DNA from: Hahella sp.
Lineage (GTDB): Bacteria > Pseudomonadota > Gammaproteobacteria > Pseudomonadales > Oleiphilaceae
DNA length: 39,992 bases
Assembly: GCA_028280065.1 (NCBI GenBank)
Contig: JANQMN010000147.1
Location: 1-39,992, forward strand
Direction: 5' to 3'
The notes under the pieces were generated by a model. The model was not told the DNA's origin and did not search any database. It saw nothing but the letters and a program-made list of their open reading frames with translations. Shown one piece after another: positions 34,418-39,992 of the stretch. Every line of letters begins with the position of its first letter. Position 1 is the first letter of the stretch. The translations under genes and the position numbers were made by a program.

Positions 34418-34732
34418 ATGCTTTCGCAGATACATCGCTCTTATTTGTTAGGATTATTGGTCGCTGCCGGGTTACTCCTCACGGCCTGCACCGAAGAAAC
34501 CCGCAACAAATGGTCGCGGCAGGCAGATAACATACTTGGCGTCGATTTGCGGGTGTCATATGTTGATAACGGTCAGGTTATAAAAACTTGGACAGTCACG
34601 GACGGTAAGATCACCACCGGTAAAGACGACCAGGGGCAAGTACTGGGTTACTATTTTTTCTGGAGCCAGGAAGTTGGCTATGTGCAAGTTCCCATCGAGA
34701 GAACGCTGATCGAAGAAATTCGCGATAAATAG
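34418..34732 (+). CDS. Small lipoprotein, function unknown
   Basis: 104 aa. The signal peptide ends in a lipobox LLTAC, so Cys24 would be lipidated. The mature part is soluble and mostly beta (VDLRVSYVDNGQVIKTWTV, QVLGYYFFWSQEVGYVQVP). AAACC and GGGAG upstream give a reasonable ribosome site. It is 64 nt downstream of the GNAT gene, on the same strand. No family name recognised. Confidence 0.75.
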   Translation: MLSQIHRSYLLGLLVAAGLLLTACTEETRNKWSRQADNILGVDLRVSYVDNGQVIKTWTVTDGKITTGKDDQGQVLGYYFFWSQEVGYVQVPIERTLIEEIRDK

Positions 34733-34834
34733 GCTAGATAAAAGTTGAGTCCCACTTACCAAGGAAATTCATTACTCTGTAATATTAATCGATCAAGATA
34801 AAAGTGATATATTGTCCTAAAAAGGAGGCTTGCC

Positions 34835-35008
34835 ATGCATTTAAGGGAAGTGGAAAAACATTCCTTCGATCAAGCTGCCGAGCGCGGAAAGGTCAAGGAA
34901 TTTGATGGGATCCGTGCTGTGGTTGACCAAAACGGGTATGTCGTTTTCTCTCAGGTAACTGATCGCGCCGGCCAGGTTAGGTATTATCGGCACACCTGGA
35001 GCGCTTGA
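34835..35008 (+). CDS. 57-aa hypothetical protein with strong ribosome site
   Basis: A short CDS preceded by AAAGGAGG, an almost perfect Shine-Dalgarno 7 nt ahead of the ATG. The product starts MHLREVEKHSFDQ, has a beta-like core (FDGIRAVVDQNGYVVFS), and ends RYYRHTWSA. It is small, charged and soluble, with no cysteine. It is convergent with the SET-domain gene. A minus-strand frame covering the same DNA lacks comparable signals. Function unknown. Confidence 0.6.
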   Translation: MHLREVEKHSFDQAAERGKVKEFDGIRAVVDQNGYVVFSQVTDRAGQVRYYRHTWSA

Positions 35009-35021
35009 TCCAACTATGACA

Positions 35022-35324
35022 TTAGCCGTTCCAATCCTCGCTGTAACAGTGCAACAGTTCTTCTCCAGGCTCAATATCTCCTAAGGCTACAACGGTTAGA
35101 TCATCGTAAATTACCAGATTAGGGCTGTCTGAATGGTTGATGTAGCGAAACACGCAGGTAATTTCTACATGGCTGCCGTCTTGAAGAAAAATAGAATGAT
35201 CACCTGGCCTACCGGTGCTTCTGGCCTGGCAAACTCCGATTAAACTCCCTTCCTTGATTATCTCTGTAGCAAAAAGTCCTTTCCCATGTATCGGGCTGTC
35301 ATCGACGGCAAGTTTGTCTTTCAT
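35022..35324 (-). CDS. Minimal SET-domain protein
   Basis: 100 aa made up almost wholly of a SET fold. The N-terminal SPIHGKGLFATEIIKEGSLIG is the first SET strand set (GxGxFA). RYINHSDSPNLVI carries the NHxxxPN cofactor motif. LGDIEPGEELLHCYSEDW has the Gx-E-L-x-x-x-Y end. SET enzymes methylate lysines with S-adenosylmethionine; bacterial single-domain versions are poorly studied. ATG 35324 has GGAAG 8 nt ahead. Convergent with the 57-aa CDS. Confidence 0.88.
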   Translation of the reverse strand: MKDKLAVDDSPIHGKGLFATEIIKEGSLIGVCQARSTGRPGDHSIFLQDGSHVEITCVFRYINHSDSPNLVIYDDLTVVALGDIEPGEELLHCYSEDWNG

Positions 35325-35491
35325 CAACTCATCTTCCTGGCCAACTGCAAACTAGCATGACCTTCTAATTATGGAATGTTCCGCTTTGGTGCCAGCGGCT
35401 TGATCGCTGCCGTTAAAGATAGTAGTTGGGGCTGATCGGGTAAATTTATTGTCCTTGATCAATTTGTATAAAATAGTAACAAATCTCCTAA

Positions 35492-35520
35492 TTGACAATA
35501 ATTATCATTTAGATTAGTCT
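35492..35520 (+). promoter_or_regulatory. Promoter of bfd overlapped by a Fur box
   Basis: TTGACA (35492-35497) is a perfect -35; TAGTCT (35515-35520) is a weak -10 at 17 bp. Over the spacer, positions 35494-35512 read GACAATAATTATCATTTAG, 14 of 19 with the Fur consensus as I count it. This predicts iron-repressed transcription of the ferredoxin gene. Confidence 0.65.
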
Positions 35521-35555
35521 TTAGATAGTTAATTTGATGTAGAGCTATTGTTCCC

Positions 35556-35786
35556 ATGTATGTTTGCATTTGCAGTGCAGTTTCTGACACAACAATCCAA
35601 CAGGAAGTGGAAAATGGTGCTAAAGATCTGAAGAGTCTGGTGGAGAGATTGGACTTGGGTAAAGGCTGCGCGCGTTGCGTTGCGGCAGTGAAAGATATCC
35701 TGGAAGACCAACTACTAAAAATAGAAGCTGCGGAGGCAATTGCCATTCCGCAAAGTTCGACCTCTTTAGCCTGCAAGGCCGCATAG
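35556..35786 (+). CDS. bfd: Bacterioferritin-associated ferredoxin
   Basis: 76-aa [2Fe-2S] protein of the BFD/Fer2_BFD family. The four ligands are CIC (C4, C6) at the N-terminus and C38/C41 in GKGCARCV. Bfd docks on bacterioferritin and supplies electrons to release stored iron when iron is scarce. Compared with short Bfds it has a C-terminal tail ending SLACKAA. An upstream Fur box fits that role. No bacterioferritin gene is in the window. A minus-strand frame across it is a shadow. Confidence 0.93.
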   Translation: MYVCICSAVSDTTIQQEVENGAKDLKSLVERLDLGKGCARCVAAVKDILEDQLLKIEAAEAIAIPQSSTSLACKAA

Positions 35787-36337
35787 CCAAAGCGCTAGGA
35801 AGCCATGTAAGTTGGGCCAGCTTACACTCTGTTATTTGACTAACCTTCTTCGGAGGGAAATGCCGCCAAAATTCTTTAACGGCTTTTAAGTCGCAGTCCC
35901 CTGCATGGTCGCTTCGTAGGAACTGAAATACATGCTTCCGTTCACCGAAAAGTTACTCCCAGCCCTCACCGGCAATCAGCTTCCTTAGCAAGCCGATGCA
36001 ATGCAAAATCAGCTCTTCATGTCGGTTTGCAATCTACCGTTTTCTATCCATGGCGAGTGACCTGAGTCGGATGGGGCTAGCCACTTTACTTCTGGTGCCC
36101 TCTTGGAAGCGTTATCTCGAAGACTGGTCGCGGTTGGGTTCGAACCACCCGGTACGAGTGCAAATGTCCACCATTCGATGACCGGTCAAGGAAATATGCC
36201 GACTATTGACTAAACTGGAATAAGGGCTTGGCAGGGAAGCCTAAGGAATGTTGAGAGGGTGCAATACTAGCCCCTGGCAATCGCGTTAGAATTTTTTTGT
36301 GAGGATAATACCTGCCACAGTCAAGGGAGGCAGCACT
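35787..36337. other. Intergenic region, possible decayed coding DNA
   Basis: About 550 bp between bfd and the stress-protein gene. A hairpin (GTAAGTT/AGCTTAC, 35807-35825) follows bfd and could end its transcript. A 61-codon plus-strand frame (35996-36181) lacks a ribosome site. On the minus strand a stretch reading IANRHEELILHCIGLLRKLI looks gene-like but is flanked by stops, suggesting decay. No complete gene seen. Confidence 0.4.
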
Positions 36338-36769
36338 ATGTACGAGCAAATTCTGGTCGGAGTCGATTTATCTGAAGAAAACCAACAAGTACTTGAGAAG
36401 GCGATTACACTGCAAAAACTCTCGGGAGCGCATCTTCATATTGTGCATGTAGTAGAACCGCTAACCCATGCTTTTAAAGGCGATATTCCATATGACATAG
36501 ATGCCATGCAGGCCGATTTGAAAGAAAAGAGTCAAATACACCTGCAATCCATTGTGGAAAACAGCAGCCTGGAGAATACCACTTGCGCAATCGCGATCGG
36601 GCGCCCGGAAGTAGAACTGCACTTATATGCGGAAGAAAATGCCGTTGACGTCATCATAGTCGGCAGTCACGGCAGACATGGTTTGAGGCTTTTACTCGGC
36701 TCCACGGCAAACGGCGTATTGCATGGTGCAAGCTGTGACGTTCTCGCTGTTAGAATGCCTGACAGATAA
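36338..36769 (+). CDS. Universal stress protein (UspA family)
   Basis: 143-aa single Usp domain. MYEQILVGVDLSEENQQVLEKA is the first strand/helix. The ATP-binding loop VGSHGRHGLRLLLGSTANGV has the Gx2Gx9G(S) pattern, so a nucleotide-binding Usp is likely. ATG 36338 has GGGAGG 7 nt ahead; the upstream in-frame start at 36299 adds an unlikely leader. Convergent with the nitroreductase gene. The role is stress survival, with partners unknown. Confidence 0.93.
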   Translation: MYEQILVGVDLSEENQQVLEKAITLQKLSGAHLHIVHVVEPLTHAFKGDIPYDIDAMQADLKEKSQIHLQSIVENSSLENTTCAIAIGRPEVELHLYAEENAVDVIIVGSHGRHGLRLLLGSTANGVLHGASCDVLAVRMPDR

Positions 36770-36787
36770 AATCGCTGAGTTAGTCCG

Positions 36788-36837
36788 GGGAGCGATTGGC
36801 TCCCTGAAATGCCTGCCGGATTGTGAGATCAATCCGG
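36788..36837. terminator. Two hairpins between usp and the nitroreductase gene
   Basis: First stem: GGGAGC (36788-36793) with GCTCCC (36799-36804), loop GATTG. Second stem: CCGGATT (36816-36822) with AATCCGG (36831-36837), loop 8 nt. They lie between convergent genes and could end both transcripts, but neither has a T-run. Confidence 0.4.
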
Positions 36838-36849
36838 TACCGCCTTGAC

Positions 36850-37566
36850 CTAGCGTTGTTGAAACTGCATATCGCAGAGCTTCGCTCTGCCCGGACGATA
36901 GCTGTTTACAATATGGTCTGTCTCGTATCCAAGCGAAACACCCATTAAAAGCTTATACCCTTTGTCAATCGCGAAGTGTCTACGCACCGGACTGCTCCAG
37001 GTAGCCAATGCCCCTTGGGCGCAGCTGCCAAGTCCTGCCGCTGTTGCCGCAAGAAGCAGCGATTGGACATAGATACCGGCATCCAGGGTTGCCCATTCTC
37101 CAAGCGCTTCATGGACAAATACGAAGATGGCTACGGGCGCGTCAAAAAACTTGAAATTGCGCGCCATTTGCTGATTACGCGCTTTTTTGTCCTGTCGAGC
37201 GATACCGAGAGTGTCGTATAACCCAAAGCCTGTTTCCTGGCGCCGCTGGTTCAGAATCCCTGGATATTTGTTGATCACTTTAAAATCGCCGTCAGGTAAT
37301 CCTCCTTTAGTCGCTAGCGTGAAAAGCTTTCTAGGAAGAGGTTGCTGTTGCATCTCAATCGCATGAATGAATTTTGCGAAGAGTTCTGTACGGAGCGTTT
37401 CAATCGTTTCATTTTGTGCGACCGCAATTTTATAGGGTTGGGAGTTGCAATTGCTTGGCGCTTGATTTGCCGCCAGTAGTACTTTCTCGAGTAATTCGGG
37501 CTCAATTGTCTGGTTGGAAAACTGCCTGACGCTGTGCCTATTGGAAAGTGCGCTAAACACGTCCAT
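36850..37566 (-). CDS. Nitroreductase family flavoprotein
   Basis: 238-aa FMN-dependent NAD(P)H oxidoreductase. N-terminal NRHSVRQFSNQTIEPELLEKVLLAANQAPSNCNSQPYKI is the FMN phosphate region. The C-terminal half includes DAGIYVQSLLLAATAAGLGSCAQGALATW and LMGVSLGYE, the other half of the FMN pocket. Such enzymes reduce nitro compounds and quinones. The start is 75 nt from a perfect LysR-type dyad of the divergent regulator, which probably controls it. Confidence 0.9.
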   Translation of the reverse strand: MDVFSALSNRHSVRQFSNQTIEPELLEKVLLAANQAPSNCNSQPYKIAVAQNETIETLRTELFAKFIHAIEMQQQPLPRKLFTLATKGGLPDGDFKVINKYPGILNQRRQETGFGLYDTLGIARQDKKARNQQMARNFKFFDAPVAIFVFVHEALGEWATLDAGIYVQSLLLAATAAGLGSCAQGALATWSSPVRRHFAIDKGYKLLMGVSLGYETDHIVNSYRPGRAKLCDMQFQQR

Positions 37567-37651
37567 CTCTAACCTCTATTGCTAACTTGTAAATACTCAT
37601 CAATGATATTGTTGTTAAAAAGGAATTAATACGAGGTGATTTGCTAAACTG

Positions 37652-37670
37652 TTTTGCGCTTCTTGCAAAA
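37652..37670. promoter_or_regulatory. LysR-type operator between nitroreductase and lysR
   Basis: TTTTGC (37652-37657), 7 bp, GCAAAA (37665-37670): a perfect dyad with the T-N11-A spacing (T37655/A37667) of LysR sites, 24 nt before the regulator start. A shorter palindrome ATCAATGAT lies at 37599-37607 nearer the nitroreductase gene. Confidence 0.45.
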
Positions 37671-37694
37671 ATTGTGGCGCTTCAGGAGGTATCC

Positions 37695-38579
37695 TTGGAA
37701 CGTTTTGATAATTATCAGTGTTTCTTGTTAGTCGCAAAACTTGGCAGCTTTTCCCAAGCCGCGAAACAGCTGCAAGTAGCCCCTTCCAGTGTTAGTCGGC
37801 AAATTGCAGCAATGGAAAAATACCTACAGGTGCAACTGTTTCATAGAACGACCAGAGTGTTGCAATTAACTGATGCAGGCCATTGGTTGCTGGAGAAAGT
37901 GCAGCCTTTGGTCAATGACTTTGCTGATATAGAATCTCAGATTAGGAACTTTTCTTTATCGCCTAAAGGCCTAATCACCATCACAACCGCACCTTTAATG
38001 GGGCGTTATCTTCTAACTCCATTGCTGGCCAAGTTTCGTAAGCGGTTTCCTGATATTCATTTTAAGTTGATAGTTACTGATCAGAACCTCAATCTTCTTG
38101 AAGAAGGCGTTGATTTAGCGTTTAGAGCGGGGCAATTGAAAGATTCGACACTTAAAGCTGTTCGACTTGGTCTTACCAAACTTCGGGTTGTTGCTTCACC
38201 CAATTATTTGGAACATTCCGGCCGCCCAGACAGGCTCGAACAGCTGGCCGATTTGGCCTGGGTTGTAAACGATCAAATGCTTAACATGGACAATATCCTT
38301 CAGAGTGTCTTACCTGATGGTAATTTGCATAGGTTCAAAACCAGCTTGGTTGCAGATGATCTGCAGTTGATTCTCGAGGCTACTGTACAGGGTTTAGGAG
38401 TCACCGTACTGCCCGATTACCTTGTCGACCCTCTGATTCAAAAAGGAAGTTTGGTTCAGTTGTTGCCCGAACTGAAAATTCCCAGCAGAGATATCAATTT
38501 GGTTTTTCCGAGTAGTCGTTTTGAAGTTGCCAGGGTGAGATTGTTGATTGACTTTTTGAAGGGGCAGTTTGGAGAGTAA
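37695..38579 (+). CDS. LysR-family regulator (divergent from nitroreductase)
   Basis: 294 aa. The HTH is at the N-terminus (YQCFLLVAKLGSFSQAAKQL, SSVSRQIAAMEKYLQVQLFHRTTR), of the large single-gene LysR subgroup acting on redox enzymes. The sensor half has RYLLTPLLAKFRKRFPDIHF and LGVTVLPDYLVDPLIQKG. The TTG at 37695 is chosen: AGGAGG lies 5-6 nt ahead and LERFDNYQCF is the usual start; a longer frame opens at 37641. It likely activates the divergent nitroreductase gene and represses itself. Confidence 0.88.
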   Translation: MERFDNYQCFLLVAKLGSFSQAAKQLQVAPSSVSRQIAAMEKYLQVQLFHRTTRVLQLTDAGHWLLEKVQPLVNDFADIESQIRNFSLSPKGLITITTAPLMGRYLLTPLLAKFRKRFPDIHFKLIVTDQNLNLLEEGVDLAFRAGQLKDSTLKAVRLGLTKLRVVASPNYLEHSGRPDRLEQLADLAWVVNDQMLNMDNILQSVLPDGNLHRFKTSLVADDLQLILEATVQGLGVTVLPDYLVDPLIQKGSLVQLLPELKIPSRDINLVFPSSRFEVARVRLLIDFLKGQFGE

Positions 38580-38664
38580 ACAACTGCCTTGAACTTGCAA
38601 ATCCAACTAAACCATCCGGACTTACTATCAACGGTAGAGAATGCCATTCGGCCATTGGAGATGT

Positions 38665-38695
38665 AAAAAGCCCAGCATACGGCTGGGCTTTTTTT
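38665..38695. terminator. Strong bidirectional rho-independent terminator
   Basis: GCCCAGC (38670-38676), loop ATACG, GCTGGGC (38682-38688), with A5 before and T7 after. It reads as a stem plus U-run in both directions, ending the LysR transcript from the left and the toxin/immunity operon from the right. Confidence 0.93.
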
Positions 38696-38700
38696 ACCGG

Positions 38701-38985
38701 TTAAGAAATCAGCCTAATATTCGAATGTGAATCTAAAAATTCCTTTTGCTCGTTTTCACGAACTAACACTACAGCATCATTTGGTATCTTGGTTCTGGAA
38801 ATTCTTATCCCAGAATTACATTCTCCACACCAAACAAGCTTCCATCCAAATTCATTCCCACTCACACCAAGATACTGAAATGACAACCCCCGCGACCCAC
38901 ATTCAATGCATACAGCGTCTGAATAGGCAACATCATCAGTGGGAAGCTTCCTTAGCCATTCCAGGTAACGATCTGGATTCTTCAT
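38701..38985 (-). CDS. Zinc-ribbon small protein, candidate immunity gene
   Basis: 94 aa. Two CxxC pairs (CIEC and CGEC, about 27 residues apart) form a probable zinc ribbon in a beta-rich core (LSFQYLGVSGNEFGWKLVWC). It starts with ATG 38985 overlapping the toxin stop as TGATG (a TTG one codon earlier is also in frame), so both are translated together. A terminator follows directly. Position right after a toxin-like C-terminal domain makes it a candidate immunity protein. No named immunity family recognised, and it is A/T-rich like the neighbouring toxin part. Confidence 0.7.
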   Translation of the reverse strand: MKNPDRYLEWLRKLPTDDVAYSDAVCIECGSRGLSFQYLGVSGNEFGWKLVWCGECNSGIRISRTKIPNDAVVLVRENEQKEFLDSHSNIRLIS

Positions 38986-39992
38986 CAATTAAAGCTCTCC
39001 AACTTTCCTGACCTATTCTGCAAATAATATTGCCAGAAACTATCTTCTATGCCATGAGCAGCATTTTCATTGCGCATCAACTCATCCATCATTCTTTCAC
39101 CATGCCTATCAGGGTGACCATGCAATTTAATTTGCATCGTGTGCGTTCTCTCATGCCCAAGAGTTTTTACTAACTGCTCCGTATTTGTAAACGCATCTGG
39201 ATATAAATCAATGGAACCATCAGGGTGAGTGTAACCATACAAGTCCTTACCAACTAAGTCCTTATCCCTGACTATCCTAACTTTAACGCTGTTCAAGCCG
39301 ACACCGCCTTCTTCAGCTGCCTGCTTAACATAGCGCAACTGCATCGGAACTTTCAATCCAGCAAATTCGCCTGTGTTTTCGGTCTTTCTAAATAGATCAA
39401 CAGTAGCCTGAGCATTGTTTGGAATAACATCAGGCTCTTTCATAGCAGGCACAGCTGCCGATTCAGCGCTGGTGCTCACTTTTTCCTGCTTTTTCCCGCC
39501 TAGAGTAGCCGATAAGGATTTTTTGCCTTCGGTTTCAGACTTACTTGCACTTTTCTGCTTCTTATCCACTTCAACAATCTTAATCGGCTCAACCTTGGGC
39601 CGTTTTTGGCGTTGAGCTTCCAACCGCGGATTGCTTTTTCGAAATGATGAAGCGAAAGCACGTTTTGGTGGTTTTAATCTCTCCGCTAGGCGGGCTAATA
39701 GTTGGCCAAGTTGTTTCAACTGTTTTGAATAGCGGAGCAGGGATGCCGTTTTGACGATGTTACCTGTACCGGCAGTTAGAAATAACAGAAGCGCTTGGAT
39801 GACTATTTCGAAGGCAATGCCCCCTGCGAACTCAAGAATTTCCAGGCGGTGTTGGGCTGCCAGGTAGTCCAGACTGAATTCGATAAGCAAGGCCTTGGTT
39901 TCGTGGTCTTGCCATATGACTTTGGCGTAGTCGAAAGCCGTTTCTATAAGTTCTCTATCTATTTCACGATAGTCGAATCCCAGTACTTCGAT
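38985..39992 (-). CDS. Polymorphic-toxin-like protein, C-terminal part with HExxH metallopeptidase domain (5' end outside window)
   Basis: The frame stays open to the right edge, so only the last 335 residues are seen; the TTG at 39890 is not the start. Order: a region with DYREIDRELIETAFDYAK, a hydrophobic pair of helices (FAGGIAFEIVIQALLLFLTAGTG), a Lys/Arg/Ser-rich linker (about 105-185), and a compact C-terminal domain. That domain has LGHERTHTMQ: an HExxH zinc site (HERTH about 280-284) with later acidic residues (MMDELMRNENAAHGIED). The layout of conserved carrier, linker and short toxin tip followed by a tiny gene is that of polymorphic toxins (Tox-MPTase-like). The delivery system lies outside the window. 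Confidence 0.75.
   Translation of the reverse strand: MEVLGFDYREIDRELIETAFDYAKVIWQDHETKALLIEFSLDYLAAQHRLEILEFAGGIAFEIVIQALLLFLTAGTGNIVKTASLLRYSKQLKQLGQLLARLAERLKPPKRAFASSFRKSNPRLEAQRQKRPKVEPIKIVEVDKKQKSASKSETEGKKSLSATLGGKKQEKVSTSAESAAVPAMKEPDVIPNNAQATVDLFRKTENTGEFAGLKVPMQLRYVKQAAEEGGVGLNSVKVRIVRDKDLVGKDLYGYTHPDGSIDLYPDAFTNTEQLVKTLGHERTHTMQIKLHGHPDRHGERMMDELMRNENAAHGIEDSFWQYYLQNRSGKLESFN

Noticed and set aside
34841-35074. 77-codon minus-strand frame
   Set aside because: Overlaps the 57-aa CDS and the end of the SET gene; it lacks a ribosome site, whereas the plus-strand CDS has a strong one.
35459-35776. 105-codon minus-strand frame
   Set aside because: Shadow of bfd, which has all four iron-sulfur ligands.

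Overview
The window looks like a chromosomal segment of a gammaproteobacterium, on the Pseudomonas/Oceanospirillales/Cellvibrio side. This rests on protein content: an Rsd/AlgQ anti-sigma-70 factor next to DsbB, cytochrome c5 next to Rep, an E. coli-type GshA, Tex, YceH, a CpsG-type phosphomannomutase and Bfd. The species cannot be fixed from sequence alone. No CRISPR array, insertion sequence, rRNA or complete prophage was seen. The only complete RNA gene recognised is a tRNA-Arg(CCG).

Region by region: (1) 1-4150 is accessory in character. It holds the tail of an unidentified CDS, then two divergent paralogous SmoE-type polyol-binding proteins without permease or ATPase genes, then about 580 bp of non-coding DNA with a large inverted repeat. 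(2) 4148-4450 carries tRNA-Arg(CCG) and a second, broken 5' tRNA fragment. (3) 4451-17191 is a housekeeping block: phosphomannomutase, a small membrane protein, cytochrome c5, Rep helicase, a REC-like/GGDEF/EAL protein, Tex, GshA, an Rmf/CrpP-like protein, a FliL-like protein, DsbB and Rsd. (4) 17315-22286 is a DAB inorganic-carbon accumulation locus (dabB-dabA, translationally overlapping) with a divergent NhaR-like LysR regulator. (5) 22322-26448 holds two small envelope operons: DUF4124 protein / SBP_bac_3 protein / macro-domain protein, and a von Willebrand A protein / L,D-transpeptidase, with a small membrane protein between them. (6) 26626-29287 holds yceH, an alpha/beta-hydrolase-OsmC fusion and a hemolysin III/PAQR protein. 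(7) 29371-34732 is a same-strand cluster: a beta-propeller glycosidase-like protein, a ThuE-type sugar-binding protein, a Tat-exported aldo/keto reductase, a DUF6064 membrane protein, a GNAT acetyltransferase and a lipoprotein. (8) 34835-38579 holds small stress and iron genes: a 57-aa ORF, a minimal SET protein, Fur-boxed bfd, a UspA protein, and a nitroreductase with a divergent LysR regulator. (9) 38665-39992 ends the window with a strong bidirectional terminator and the 3' part of a polymorphic-toxin-like gene (HExxH metallopeptidase domain) with a tightly coupled zinc-ribbon candidate immunity gene.

Working together: cpsG supports activated mannose synthesis. gshA, dsbB, the OsmC fusion, the nitroreductase and bfd point to redox and iron homeostasis. 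rsd and the Rmf-like gene point to stationary-phase control. dabAB concentrates bicarbonate using the cation gradient. A recurring oddity is the number of orphan periplasmic binding proteins (four, none with transport partners in view), which may be sensory or may share distant permeases. The best candidates for under-described biology are the toxin/immunity pair at the right edge, the beta-propeller/SBP/Tat-reductase cluster, the DUF4124/SBP/macro operon and the vWA/L,D-transpeptidase operon.
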